DNA from: Bacteroidaceae bacterium
GTDB taxonomy: Bacteria; Bacteroidota; Bacteroidia; Bacteroidales; Bacteroidaceae
Length of the DNA stretch: 64,000 bases
Assembly: GCA_024401225.1 (NCBI GenBank)
Contig: JAKSLM010000004.1
Location: 38,890 to 102,889 of the forward strand
Reading direction: 5' to 3'
Made by a program: the position numbers and the translations under genes. Position 1 is the first letter of the stretch, and every line of letters begins with the position of its first letter. The notes beneath the pieces were generated by a model, which was given only the letters and a program-made list of their open reading frames with translations, did no database searches and had not been told where the DNA came from. Below are positions 26,401-35,688 of this stretch, piece after piece.

Positions 26401-27735
26401 ACCGCAAAAGCACCAGCAGGATACAAGTTCTTAGGCTGGATGTCAGGTTCGGGCAATACAACAACTCAGACGGTATTTGAAAAGAACAGTTCATGGATGT
26501 ACTACGATTCTGGTTCGCTTGACAACCAGAAGTGGACTTCTGCTTCTTATTCAACATCAAAGTGGAAGAGCGGAAATGCTCCTTTGGGTTATAATAACTC
26601 AAATAGTACGACTACGAAGACAGCAAAGAATCTTCCTACATATTATTTCCGTAAGCAGTTCGACTTGACAAATGTACAGTCGTCTGATGTGTTCACATTG
26701 GATTACAATCTCGATGATGGTCTTGTTGTATACGTGAATGGGACAGAGGCATATCGTGTCAATATGCCAAACGGAACAATCAACTACAACTCACTTGCTT
26801 CAACTTATGCAGATGACAATTATGCTACAGGTACGGTGACTCTTCCTACTTCACTCTTCAAGTCGGGATCAAATGTTATTGCAGTAGAGGTGCACAACAA
26901 TAATACGACTTCGTCCGATATCCTTTGGAATGCATCCCTTACTCGCACCATGAAGTCAACAGCCGGCACTGCTATGTACTCGGAGGATCCTGTGCTTGAG
27001 CTCCCTTCTGCTGGTGCTACTCTTACCGCTATGTGGGAGAAGGAGGATGATGCCAAGTTGTACGAAACATGTGCTTCACCTATTAAGATTAATGAGATAA
27101 GTGCAGGTAACGCAATCTTCGTGAATGAATATTTCAAGAAGGACGACTGGGTAGAGCTTTATAATACTACCGACTCTGACATTGATGCAGCAGGTCTTTA
27201 CATAAGCGATAACTCAAAGAAACCAGAGAAGTATCAGATTCCTTCAGGTGCGGTCAATACGATTATCCCTGCTCATGGATACCTCATCATATGGTGCAAC
27301 ACTCGTGATGATGTGTCTCAGCTTCATGCCAACTTCAAACTTGGCAACAAGGTGGTGTCTAATCCAGACGATCAGCTCGTCATGATTACTGCTGGTGAGG
27401 ACTTCGTTGCAAACAACAAGGAGTTCTACTCGTCGCATCCAGACGTCAGCAAAGAATTTACAGACGTGATGAAGTACGGAATCCACAATTACGATCAGTC
27501 CGTAGGCCGCTATCCTGATGGTGGCAATTCGTACAGCCTCATGAATCATCCTACTATTGCTAAGGCAAACTATCATGCAGCAGCGGACACCGTTATGGGT
27601 ACCGATGAAATGCCAATCGTAGGCCAGATTACGATACGGGATATCCTCGCTATCATCGACCGCTATATCAATGGTGACCGAATGGTTGATATCACGGACA
27701 TTACATCTCTCATCGAGCGCTATCTGGCACAGTAA
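23461..27735 (+). CDS. Large secreted CotH-kinase / lamin-tail protein with dockerin-like C-terminus
   Basis: 1424 residues, signal peptide cleaved near Y-A-Q. Order of parts: an N-terminal beta domain (about 25-210); a Big_2 Ig-like domain (about 214-290, L-N-A-T-I-T-P ... W-T-S-S-N); lamin-tail domain 1 (about 301-420, I-N-E-I-M-A-A-N ... W-V-E-L-Y-N-P); a chitobiase-like repeat (about 470-520, L-R-Y-T-T-D-G-T-T-P); a CotH spore-coat-kinase domain (about 535-930, N-N-L-K-A-Y-R ... F-I-L-F-D-L-D near 790); a jelly-roll (about 1010-1165); lamin-tail domain 2 (about 1208-1330); and a two-helix dockerin-like end (about 1391-1424). CotH proteins can phosphorylate proteins; the substrate here is unknown. 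The ATG at 23461 begins a proper signal peptide; an upstream in-frame TTG at 23437 does not improve it. Confidence 0.85.
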   Translation: MLTSKKLLFALLLGVLPCFETYAQAWIDVTDSYIKNPRYDNNDYSFWEGTPLSGYNPHENAEHYEKTFNTYQVLKGLPAGKYRVSLNAFYRMGSSQEDFEKYYNGTYKQSQYAKLYAESSVNYYDVGIVPASSARLANSLGGETSLVGNTWNTYHIPNNMDAAFYWFTNGKYVNELECEVGADGVLTIGILKNEFVYQDWVCIDNWKLESYVEMTGLVLDQTSLSLISGETAQLNATITPSDLLVNSSAKWTSSNTEVATVENGLVTAVASGSAFIYAKMGTYTKSCRVTVSTSTPTSENIVINEIMAANVDVYRDPSTNFGCWVELYNPTNRGVALGGLYVTDDPANLKKHKLVDKYGTLPAHGFAILNFDHHENFTSLSYRQIDFKLNCDGGTIIVSDGTNIIAQQDYPQALSRVSYARTEDGGDTWANAGNPTPGETNAENSAFAKTRLEAPEVNKPGQRFTGILSVKVTIPEGATLRYTTDGTTPTLTNGTTSPSGSFAVKKTTCYRFRLFKDGYLPSAVVTRSYLFDSGNEPFPIISVVTDDSGSNGNIFNSSYALFQRSTYGRPGNGQNTACNWNMDWDRPVNFEYITTDNECVISQECDFSACGGWSRAWTPHSFKLKASKQYDLLNSFDYQFFDEKPFLKHKTLQIRNGGNDNGCRIKDPALQRVISSSGLYVDYQSWQPVHVFVNGEPYAVLNMREPNNKHHGYSNYGIDTDEMDQFEICADSGYVQMEGTNEVFLKWYDLAKTADDASSYAEIQKLVDIDEYINYMAVQLYLGGNDWPRNNLKAYRDRNDGKFRFILFDLDAAFSSGNPFNDFFAKEHYRFDNLLGYDYSRNVSIAGTSKSLELKVVTIFKNMLKNDSFRKQFIDAFCIVAGSVFEPNRVKEIVNEAASYLGQGNYVWPSNTANDIIRNLSASRQTSMITQLRNNSNMKLSSAAKTYKLSSNIDEASILVNGQEVPTGKFSGQLFAPAVVTAKAPAGYKFLGWMSGSGNTTTQTVFEKNSSWMYYDSGSLDNQKWTSASYSTSKWKSGNAPLGYNNSNSTTTKTAKNLPTYYFRKQFDLTNVQSSDVFTLDYNLDDGLVVYVNGTEAYRVNMPNGTINYNSLASTYADDNYATGTVTLPTSLFKSGSNVIAVEVHNNNTTSSDILWNASLTRTMKSTAGTAMYSEDPVLELPSAGATLTAMWEKEDDAKLYETCASPIKINEISAGNAIFVNEYFKKDDWVELYNTTDSDIDAAGLYISDNSKKPEKYQIPSGAVNTIIPAHGYLIIWCNTRDDVSQLHANFKLGNKVVSNPDDQLVMITAGEDFVANNKEFYSSHPDVSKEFTDVMKYGIHNYDQSVGRYPDGGNSYSLMNHPTIAKANYHAAADTVMGTDEMPIVGQITIRDILAIIDRYINGDRMVDITDITSLIERYLAQ

Positions 27736-27822
27736 TGCAGTGGTTGTACTGCGCAAATGGACGATAGGATGCAAAAAGATATTAATATAACGATCAAATA
27801 TTCCATTTTTTGTGCGAATAAT

Positions 27823-27853
27823 TTTGTTGTGTAAATAATTTTTTGTTCCTTTG
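27823..27853 (+). promoter_or_regulatory. Promoter for the cohesin-like gene
   Basis: TTTG (27823-27826), 19 bases, then TTCCTTTG (27846-27853), followed by an A/T-rich leader of about 80 bases that contains GGATGCACCTTATT (27884-27897). Confidence 0.55.
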
Positions 27854-27938
27854 CAGCGAAATTAGGAGTGTTGTATCATTTGTGGATGCACCTTATTAAT
27901 ATAATATATATTGAAACAAAGACAATTTATTGATTGAT

Positions 27939-28562
27939 ATGAAAAAGTTTTATTCACTTCTTGTGGTTTTGGCAGCAAGCGTTTATGCTTTTGCGCAGCA
28001 GTCTGTGACAATTGAAGATGTATGCATCAAGGCTGGTACTACAGCAGAGGTAACACTCTCCCTTAATGGCGCTAATACCATAAAGGGTTTTGGTGCTGTT
28101 GTTGAGGGCATTGATGCTGTTCGTCCTACAGATGTGGTTGCTTCGACTCTTACAAATGAAGCAAAGGACGGTAAGGCTCTCTGGACAGTAGCAGGCAAGG
28201 CAAAGGAAACAACCTACAAGATGGCGATTGTAAACATGGTGAATAATTCTGCATTCTTCACAGAGTCAAAGGACCTCGTTAAGATTGTATTCACTGCTGA
28301 TGCTTCTGCCATTGATGGCAAATATCCAGCAAAGATTACATCAATCGAATATGCTGATGGCGAAACAGGTGCTCTCATCAAGGGCGCCGATGTAAACTTC
28401 AACATCATCGTATGCCAAGATCCAGTAGCTCTCCATGCCATCAAGAATGGTTCTTCTAAGTCTACAGTCTACAACGCATCTGGTGTACAGCAGAATGGCA
28501 TGAAGAAGGGCGTCAACATCGTCAAGATGTCTGATGGTACTGTTAAGAAGGTTGTAAAGTAA
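27939..28562 (+). CDS. Small secreted cohesin-like protein with C-terminal sorting tail
   Basis: 207 residues. A signal peptide (M-K-K-F-Y-S ... A-F-A-Q) is followed by one beta-sandwich domain at about 21-155. Its pattern fits cohesin-like domains: I-K-A-G-T-T-A-E-V-T-L-S-L, then I-K-G-F, and late L-V-K-I-V-F-T-A with G-K-Y-P-A-K-I-T-S-I. Residues about 175-207 are a Prevotella-style C-terminal tail (V-Y-N-A-S-G-V ... K-K-G-V-N-I-V-K-M-S-D-G-T), which probably directs secretion or surface attachment. Cohesins bind dockerins, and the genes on both sides end in dockerin or dockerin-like modules. The cohesin call is by pattern and is not certain; another Ig-like surface domain is possible. The ATG at 27939 is chosen over an in-frame TTG. 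Confidence 0.65.
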   Translation: MKKFYSLLVVLAASVYAFAQQSVTIEDVCIKAGTTAEVTLSLNGANTIKGFGAVVEGIDAVRPTDVVASTLTNEAKDGKALWTVAGKAKETTYKMAIVNMVNNSAFFTESKDLVKIVFTADASAIDGKYPAKITSIEYADGETGALIKGADVNFNIIVCQDPVALHAIKNGSSKSTVYNASGVQQNGMKKGVNIVKMSDGTVKKVVK

Positions 28563-28587
28563 GCATTTTCGTTTTGCTAAATAATTA

Positions 28588-28622
28588 GGTGCGTCAGAAG
28601 CTTTACGCTTATGGTGCGCCTT
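28588..28622 (+). promoter_or_regulatory. Stem-loop between the cohesin-like and glycosidase genes
   Basis: A stem of about 14 pairs (28588-28602 with 28608-28622; one mismatch, three G-U pairs) and a 5-base loop, followed by TTTAACTTTTG. It ends 13 bases before the next ATG, so it could terminate, attenuate or stabilise the transcript. Confidence 0.5.
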
Positions 28623-28635
28623 TAACTTTTGTATT

Positions 28636-30870
28636 ATGATCAGAAGATTGTTAATAATTTTTATGTGTCTTGTGTCTGCTGTGTTTGCTTATTCTCAGCG
28701 ATATGGACGCGTGCTTGTGGGAGGTGAGCAGTGTGAGTATGATACCGTGATTCATCGTCATGTTGCTCCAGGAGCAATGTATACTCAATATCATTTTGAT
28801 AGGATCAGGGACGGATTTTATTATAGCACAATGACCGTACATGTCATTGAAGTCGATGTTACTAATCCTTATAATTCTTTTTCGCCATATATTTCCAAAG
28901 ATCAGTATTATGTGGCCAGTAAACAGACACATGATATAAGATATAGGAAGGAGAGGGGACTCAAGCCTGTAGCTTCGATGATGGGAAGTGCATTCGTTCA
29001 GACTAATGGAGAGGGTGCTTATCGTAAGGCAAATGAGGTTGTGGGAAAAGTTGTCTCTGATAAGGAAATAATATATGAGGAGTCATGGAACTCTCGTACT
29101 TTCTATATGGATGATTTGGCACACATCGGCAATTTGGTGTTCAAAGCCTCTGTGATTAATGGCGACAACTCTTGCCCAATAACAATGGTTAATCACCATC
29201 GCGACCATGCCGGACAAAATATCGCTTTGTTCTGCAATGGTGTGCCAAGTAGTCTTAGTTCTTCTTCCACATTGTCAAATGGTGTGGATGTTAGAGTCCG
29301 ACTGAAAGATAATAATATAATAGGTGCGGGCCAAACAACATGTGAAGTGATTGAAAAGATGAATGGATGTGGCCATTCTGTGGGCAATGGAGAGGCAATA
29401 CTCTCCGGCATTGGTAATGCTGCTACGTTCTTGAATACGTTGGTCCCAGGGACTGAAGTTGTAATTGATGTGAAATACATGGACGAACAGGGTGCATCAA
29501 TTGCTTTGACACAGGGTATAGAAAAATTCTTTGCTTTTGGTGTTAAGGAAGGTGTTGTAATTCCTACTGACCAAAAAGACTATGCTATATGTGCAATAGG
29601 TTGTTCTAAGGATGGCAAGAAACTGTATATGGCAGATTTGGAGAATAGCCCAAGATCACGAGCATCTGTGCAGCGTTTCCTTGAGTTTATGCAACAGATA
29701 GGCGTCTATAACCTCCTTCCGCTTGATGGCGGACCATCCGCAGAAATGACTCTTGATGAGGAGTTCATTTCCATCAGTTCCGTTCCTGGATTTGAGGGGC
29801 GTTATGTTCCAAACGGTGCAATTTTGTACTCTGTGGCCCCAGATGACGATAAAATAGCAAGTATAGAATGTACTAATGGATATGGTGTAAACTTGAAATA
29901 TGGTGAAACGTTTGTACCAATGCTTTATGCTTTTAATCAGTATGGCGAAATGATTCTTGCGGATGCAAAGAACTCTGGTCAAGTGAAGATTACATGCTCT
30001 GCGAATGTTGGACGAATTGCTGATGATGGGTATACTTTTGTTGCAGAGGGTGGAGGAGATGGCGTGTTGACTGTCGAAGTTCCGGAATCAGAATTTCAGA
30101 TGACTATTCCTGTTTTTGTCGAAGATAATTGCAGTCTGGAGATTGTACCACATTATTTCTTTACAAAGACAGGAAGAGGACGTCAACTGAAAGTCATGTA
30201 CACGAAGAACGGCGTAAAAGAGGAACTGAATCCTGCTGATGTAGAGTGGTCTGTCAATTATAGCCAAATAATAAAGGGCTGGAAGAATGGTTACATTGAA
30301 CCTGCAAAAGATGGTCTTGCAGAGGTATACGCACAATATAATGGCATATTCGACATAATGAATGTAGAAGTGGAAAACATTCCTGCCGGTGCGACATACA
30401 GAGACCTTACGGGGGCGTTGTATTATAGCGATGTGGATAGTGTGCGTCTTCCAAGTGTACCATTGTCATTTACTATAGCCTTGAAAGCACGTCGTGCAGG
30501 CAACATCACACTGAATTATCTAACAGGAAGTGAAGCACATTCCATCGAGTCAGGAGATCTGGATGCAGGTGAAATATGGAATTGCCATGTTACTTTGAAG
30601 GAGGGAGATTTGGATTCCTACCCAGTGACGCTTGTTAGCATAGCTGGATCGGCAAATCCTTCTGCGTTGAAACTTTATTCGTACTATGTTGACGGTATCA
30701 ATGGCGATTTGGACGGCAATGGATTCTTTGATGTGGATGATATAGTCGCTTTGCTGCGTGCGTACCTAGGTGAGGTTGAGTTGGATTTGAAAACTGCGGA
30801 TATTGATGACGATGGAGCCATTACTGTCAGTGATATTTCTGCAATAATTTCAATGTATTTGAATAAATAA
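28636..30870 (+). CDS. Secreted phosphodiester glycosidase (NAGPA-type) with dockerin
   Basis: 744 residues, signal peptide ending near A-Y-S-Q. The phosphodiester glycosidase domain (PF09992, related to the lysosomal GlcNAc-1-phosphodiester uncovering enzyme) spans about 60-400: G-L-K-P-V-A-S-M-M-G, then C-A-I-G-C-S-K-D-G and the signature L-L-P-L-D-G-G-P-S-A-E-M at about 363-373. Ig-like beta modules follow. The end (about 688-744) is a genuine type I dockerin pair: D-L-D-G-N-G-F-F-D-V-D-D and D-I-D-D-D-G-A-I-T-V-S-D, both keeping the Ca-ligand positions, each followed by an I-x-x-[IL]-x-x-Y-L helix. It would hydrolyse a sugar-phosphodiester, possibly wall or capsule linked, while docked to a cohesin partner. 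Substrate unknown. Confidence 0.85.
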   Translation: MIRRLLIIFMCLVSAVFAYSQRYGRVLVGGEQCEYDTVIHRHVAPGAMYTQYHFDRIRDGFYYSTMTVHVIEVDVTNPYNSFSPYISKDQYYVASKQTHDIRYRKERGLKPVASMMGSAFVQTNGEGAYRKANEVVGKVVSDKEIIYEESWNSRTFYMDDLAHIGNLVFKASVINGDNSCPITMVNHHRDHAGQNIALFCNGVPSSLSSSSTLSNGVDVRVRLKDNNIIGAGQTTCEVIEKMNGCGHSVGNGEAILSGIGNAATFLNTLVPGTEVVIDVKYMDEQGASIALTQGIEKFFAFGVKEGVVIPTDQKDYAICAIGCSKDGKKLYMADLENSPRSRASVQRFLEFMQQIGVYNLLPLDGGPSAEMTLDEEFISISSVPGFEGRYVPNGAILYSVAPDDDKIASIECTNGYGVNLKYGETFVPMLYAFNQYGEMILADAKNSGQVKITCSANVGRIADDGYTFVAEGGGDGVLTVEVPESEFQMTIPVFVEDNCSLEIVPHYFFTKTGRGRQLKVMYTKNGVKEELNPADVEWSVNYSQIIKGWKNGYIEPAKDGLAEVYAQYNGIFDIMNVEVENIPAGATYRDLTGALYYSDVDSVRLPSVPLSFTIALKARRAGNITLNYLTGSEAHSIESGDLDAGEIWNCHVTLKEGDLDSYPVTLVSIAGSANPSALKLYSYYVDGINGDLDGNGFFDVDDIVALLRAYLGEVELDLKTADIDDDGAITVSDISAIISMYLNK

Positions 30871-31381
30871 TGGATATAAGGATGCAGAATAGGGACATGC
30901 TTTCGTACCATTGTTGCATGGCTTGGGAACTGGTTGACAGAACAAAATAGTGCTGTGTTCGGTAAAATTGCGTAAAATACAAAGTCCACACGCCTTTTTT
31001 CTGTATTACTATGCCAATTCTGCAGATAAATGTATTTTTTTTCATATTAAAACGCATTTTTTTATAAAAATTGTTTGTCAGAGAAAAAAATATGTGTACA
31101 TTTGCACAAAATTATCGTCGGCAACTCTGTATTGGCGTCACTATACCTATATTATATAGGTGTGTATGTGTGTATGGACGAGTCGCAATGTGTAACAAAA
31201 AATCAGGGATAGGAGGCCCTAAATACGGAAAAGCATCATAACGGATTAGAATGAAGTATTATTGTGGAGATAGCTAGGCTAGAACCACATGCATGGCTCC
31301 TATGCCATAAAGCAAAAGTATCAATAATGTAAAAGAGAAAATTTAATTCACTTTTAAATTTATAAATTTAATTTCTTTATT
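30871..31381 (+). other. 511-base non-coding spacer: promoter plus long structured leader
   Basis: The first 225 bases after the glycosidase stop hold no ORF or clear hairpin. TACATTTG at 31097-31104 is a promoter -7 box. The remaining ~275 bases form a leader for the surface lipoprotein gene. It includes a perfect 7-bp hairpin (31145-31161) and a longer-range stem between 31206-31218 and 31295-31306 (11 pairs, one mismatch, one bulge). No known riboswitch class was recognised. Confidence 0.55.
31097..31104 (+). promoter_or_regulatory. Promoter -7 box of the large surface lipoprotein
   Basis: TACATTTG, followed by GCACAAAA, 278 bases before the ATG at 31382. Confidence 0.6.
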
Positions 31382-34300
31382 ATGAACAAAAAATTTTTAA
31401 CCGCGTTCTTGTTTGGAGCTACATTGCTCGCTTCAACAAGTACATTCGTGTCTTGTAAGGACTATGATGATGACATCAAGGACGTACAGGAGCAGGTGAA
31501 CAAAGAGGTTAAAGCTCGCGAGGCTCTTGAGAAGAAGGTTGCTGCTGCAGAACAGGCAATCGGAGCTCTTCAGACAGCAGTTGATGAGCTTAAGAACCAC
31601 GAGAAGGATTGCGATGCTGCACAGGCTACAGTTAATGCCGAGCAGGCTGCTGCAATTACAGCACAAGCTGCTGCATTGGAGGCTGCAAAGAACACTCTTC
31701 AGGCTGCAATCGATGCACAGGCAACTAAGGAAGCTAACGATGTTGTAGCTCTCAATGCTGCAATCGACCAGGCTCTCATTTCGGCAAAGGCTTATACAGA
31801 TGCTGCTGCTGCTCTCAAGGCTGACAAGACTGATCTTGATCAGACAAATGCTAAAGTTGCTCAGATCCAGACAGATCTTGGTGACCTTATTACAAAGTAC
31901 AACTCTCTTAGCGATGATCTCACTGCTCTCAAGGCTGATCTCGCTACAAAGATTGCTGCTCTCGAGGCTCAGGACGCAGTTCTTGCACAGGCAATCAAGG
32001 ATGGTGACAATGCTCTTTCACAGGCAATCAAGGATGGTGACGCTGCAAATGCTGCTGCTATCAAGGATGTAAAGGATGAGGTTGTTGCTCTTGCAACTGC
32101 TCTCAAGGCTGCTGATAAGGCACTCGAAGAGAAAATTAAGGCTTGTGCTGAAGAGTGCAAGGGTAACTTTGATGCAATCAATGGTACTCTCGTTGGTCTT
32201 AAGAATGACATTAAGTCTCTCCAGACAGATGTAGAGGGTATCAAGAACACAGTTGCTAATATCACAGACGAGAAGATTCCAGAAATCGAGAATAAGATTA
32301 AGGATATCAACGCTAAGATTGAGGTTATCTCTACCGTTCTCAGCAATGCACTCCGTAGCCTTGTTTTCATTCCTCATCTTTATGTAGATGGTATTGAAGC
32401 TACTCGCTATCGTGTATACTGCGATACAACTCTTGTAAAGACTCAGGCTTATGACATCAAGCGTCAGCGCCCAGGTGAGACTTACGAGAAGCTTATCAAG
32501 AATATTGATGACTGGCGTCAGGATATGCCAGGCGTTAAGCCAATCTTCTGTGGTCCAACTTGGCCAGTAGAGTATCACCTCAACCCATCAACAGCAACTA
32601 CTGCATTTGCTGATATCAAGGGCTTCAACGTTCTTGAGCCAGAGGTTATCACTCGTGCTAACCCTGCTGAGCTTGGCGTTACTGCACAGGAGAAGTATCA
32701 TGATGGTACAGATGTATTCAGCAACAAGAATGGTATTCTTACTGTAGGTATCAAGGTGGCTAAGCCAGAACTTCTCTTCGCTAATGGCCCTAAGGGTATT
32801 AAGGAAGGTGAGACTGGTAAGATTAGCGATGGTAAGGATAATACAGTTGCTCTTCAGGCTAAGGCTCCAGGTGATACAATCGTTACTTCTGACTATGCTC
32901 TTCTTTATGGTACAAAGGTATTCCTTGAGGGTATCGTATGGAAGGAGAACGTTGGTCAGACTCGTCCAACAGGTCTTGCTAACAAGATTCAGGACAAGCC
33001 TCTCACTAATACAAAGGAGAATAGCGATGAGTTGACTTATGATCCATCAGGTGCTTATGATGGTAATGGTGGTATCAAGCACGGCGCTAAGGCTGAAGAT
33101 TATCTTTGTGGTAAGCACATCCACGTTTGGGATACTCCAGAAGAGGCTCTCCTTGACAACACTAACAATCTCGTTGAACTTTACTACAACAACCGTGATG
33201 GTATCACTCTTGAGAACTACCTCGCTCTCCACTGGTATGAGGAAAATGCAACTCGTACAGGTATGACAGGTATCAAGACTTGGGAGTTCACAAAGAAGTA
33301 TGATAATGTATACGATGACCTCAAGAAGTATGGTATCAACTATGAATTCGAGTTTGTTGACTATGTAATCGACGGTAACGGTTCACGCGATAGCCAGTAT
33401 GCATCTCTTGATAAGAAGAATGGTAAGATTATCGCTCAGAACGTTAAGGTTGGTGGCGAGATGTATGAGGACGAATCTGCAACTTCTGTAGGTCGTGAGC
33501 CACTCGTACGTGTACTCGTTAAGCATGATAATGATGTTGTTCTCGATGGTTATATCCTTGTTCACATCACTAAGGTTGATCCTAAGGTTGAAGGTCAGAA
33601 CATCACTATTCCATTCGATGCTACAACTAAGTTCGATCTCTGCAATGGTGCAGATGTTACAATCCTCACTTGGGACAAGTTCTCTAAGACTATCCTTACT
33701 GATAGCCTCAAGAACATGACTAAGGAGTACTTCGATGATCACTATGGTCCTGCTGCTTCTATGTCTGGTGACGCTATTACTGACGACGTTCTTGAGAACA
33801 CAGTATGGCCAACTCTTAAGGGTGTTGCTGATGGTGACTGGTTGAACGCAGAATACATCACTGGTGTAGGTTATAAGGTTAAGGCTAGCCTCTACAAGGA
33901 ACCAAAGGCTGACGCAGTAGCTTATAAGGATACTTACGGTACAGTTTACTACTACCACAATGAGTCTAACACAACTAACGAACGTGTTGTTTGGTCATTC
34001 ACTGCTGACGAACTCGAGGCTCTTACTCATGATGAGAAGTACAACAAGGAGGGTAGCACTTATACTGCTTACATCCGTTGGACTGGTCACGATGGTGCTC
34101 CATATGACTACATCTGGCTTAAGATGACTGTTAAGATCGTTCGTGATGATGTAACTGTTTACTCAATCACAGAGAAGATCGAGAACTATTGGTTCGCTCT
34201 TGATGGAAACAAGGAAGGTTACGATGCTATCGTATTCAACCCAGTTGTTCCTGTTGATAATGGTACTACTTATAACTGGACAAGCAAGATTCGCTCAACA

Positions 34301-35656
34301 TTCCGTCTCAACGAGGTATTCCTCACTCAGGGTGGTAAGCTTGTTGCTGATGACAAGAAGCTTGACGATATCTACACTGGTCCTGTAAATCCTAAGTATA
34401 ACGTTACTACTCTCTTTAATACTGAACTTGTTGCTGCTGACTTTAAGAATGAAGCAGGTACTAACCTTACAAAGGCAGTTCAGGGTGCTAAGTTCTACTT
34501 CACTCCAGAAGAGAAGAAGGTATTCGTTAAGTATACTCACGAAAAGAAGGATGGTAACTACATTGCAACTCTCCTCAACAAGAACTACATTGTATCACCA
34601 CAGCCAAGTGCAATTGATATCACATGGAAGTCTCTCTATGCTAAGTATGCTGAAGCTCCAGTTAAGGATGTTACAGTTCATTCTTATGACGCTAAGACAT
34701 CTTGGGAAGAGTTCTCTAACGGCGTAATCAACAAGTGCGTTATCGACTACTACAAGGGTGCATTTGCTAATGTTAGGCTTTATGCTCACGAAGAGGGTAA
34801 GGAGAACTTCACTCACATCGCTACAATGAATCCTTCTACAGGTGAAATCTCTCTTGTACACAACCAGGTTACTTACGATGTACTCAATGCAATCGGTTAT
34901 AGCGACTTCGCTGGTGAAAATGAGGAAGCTCACCCAGAAATCGACAAGGAGCTCCGTGCTCAGGTTGGTGTAGTTGCTTACGATCGTGTTAAGAAGTGTG
35001 TTCTCGCAGCTCAGATGACTGATGCTACATTCCTTACTTCATGGCAGCGTCCAATCAACTGGGTATCTAAGGATACAGTTGTTCTCGACTCTAAGACTAA
35101 CCACAACAAGATTTATCTTGCTGACCTCATCAAGTTCTACGACTGGCGTGGTTACGAGCATAAGTCTAACAGCGAATGGTACAATGTTGAGCACTCTCAG
35201 CGTGGTTCTATGGAACTTCCTAACACAAAGTGGCTCTATGCTTACTACAACATCAAGGCTATTACTGTTGATTGTACTCCTTCTAAGGTTTACACTAACA
35301 TGCATGGTCTCGACATCAAGACAACAACTCTTGACAAGGTAAGCCCTGAGTATGCATACATCCGTGCAGATAAGAACCTCAACAAGATCCATACTTATAC
35401 ATTCGACTTCAAGTCGTTCTGTGGAACAACTCATACAGAGAATTTCAACAAGGTTGCAATGTCTGAGAAGCTCTTCAAGAACATGAACGAAGCTGAGCAC
35501 TGCCGTGAGAAGTATGGTTATGTATACTACGAGAATAATGGTGATGATGTTAATGAATTTGATGTAATCTTCCCTGTTACTGTAACTTACGAATGGGGTC
35601 AGATCACAACTAACATTAAGCTCCATATCATCGATACTCTTGGTCACCAGGAATAA
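31382..35656 (+). CDS. Giant coiled-coil surface lipoprotein (candidate major surface/S-layer-like protein)
   Basis: 1424 residues. Lipobox Cys25 (F-V-S-C) is followed by K-D-Y-D-D-D, an acidic signature fitting the bacteroidal lipoprotein surface-export signal. Residues about 30-320 are an Ala-rich heptad coiled coil with short internal repeats (A-I-K-D-G-D-x-A twice around 205-220). The remaining ~1100 residues are beta-rich and of unknown fold; databases often label such proteins by a PL29-lyase N-terminal domain, but I see no lyase active site. Codon choice is extreme (almost only AAG for Lys, GCT/GCA for Ala, CTC/CTT for Leu), as in ompA and susC here, so it is probably very abundant. 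A structured leader precedes it and a strong terminator follows. Confidence 0.75.
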   Translation: MNKKFLTAFLFGATLLASTSTFVSCKDYDDDIKDVQEQVNKEVKAREALEKKVAAAEQAIGALQTAVDELKNHEKDCDAAQATVNAEQAAAITAQAAALEAAKNTLQAAIDAQATKEANDVVALNAAIDQALISAKAYTDAAAALKADKTDLDQTNAKVAQIQTDLGDLITKYNSLSDDLTALKADLATKIAALEAQDAVLAQAIKDGDNALSQAIKDGDAANAAAIKDVKDEVVALATALKAADKALEEKIKACAEECKGNFDAINGTLVGLKNDIKSLQTDVEGIKNTVANITDEKIPEIENKIKDINAKIEVISTVLSNALRSLVFIPHLYVDGIEATRYRVYCDTTLVKTQAYDIKRQRPGETYEKLIKNIDDWRQDMPGVKPIFCGPTWPVEYHLNPSTATTAFADIKGFNVLEPEVITRANPAELGVTAQEKYHDGTDVFSNKNGILTVGIKVAKPELLFANGPKGIKEGETGKISDGKDNTVALQAKAPGDTIVTSDYALLYGTKVFLEGIVWKENVGQTRPTGLANKIQDKPLTNTKENSDELTYDPSGAYDGNGGIKHGAKAEDYLCGKHIHVWDTPEEALLDNTNNLVELYYNNRDGITLENYLALHWYEENATRTGMTGIKTWEFTKKYDNVYDDLKKYGINYEFEFVDYVIDGNGSRDSQYASLDKKNGKIIAQNVKVGGEMYEDESATSVGREPLVRVLVKHDNDVVLDGYILVHITKVDPKVEGQNITIPFDATTKFDLCNGADVTILTWDKFSKTILTDSLKNMTKEYFDDHYGPAASMSGDAITDDVLENTVWPTLKGVADGDWLNAEYITGVGYKVKASLYKEPKADAVAYKDTYGTVYYYHNESNTTNERVVWSFTADELEALTHDEKYNKEGSTYTAYIRWTGHDGAPYDYIWLKMTVKIVRDDVTVYSITEKIENYWFALDGNKEGYDAIVFNPVVPVDNGTTYNWTSKIRSTFRLNEVFLTQGGKLVADDKKLDDIYTGPVNPKYNVTTLFNTELVAADFKNEAGTNLTKAVQGAKFYFTPEEKKVFVKYTHEKKDGNYIATLLNKNYIVSPQPSAIDITWKSLYAKYAEAPVKDVTVHSYDAKTSWEEFSNGVINKCVIDYYKGAFANVRLYAHEEGKENFTHIATMNPSTGEISLVHNQVTYDVLNAIGYSDFAGENEEAHPEIDKELRAQVGVVAYDRVKKCVLAAQMTDATFLTSWQRPINWVSKDTVVLDSKTNHNKIYLADLIKFYDWRGYEHKSNSEWYNVEHSQRGSMELPNTKWLYAYYNIKAITVDCTPSKVYTNMHGLDIKTTTLDKVSPEYAYIRADKNLNKIHTYTFDFKSFCGTTHTENFNKVAMSEKLFKNMNEAEHCREKYGYVYYENNGDDVNEFDVIFPVTVTYEWGQITTNIKLHIIDTLGHQE

Positions 35657-35688
35657 TAATTTGATTTTGAATCAATAATAACTCTTTT

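Noticed and set aside
31382-35656. Polysaccharide lyase (PL29) activity for the giant lipoprotein
   Set aside because: Only the coiled-coil N-terminus is of that type; no catalytic domain is visible.
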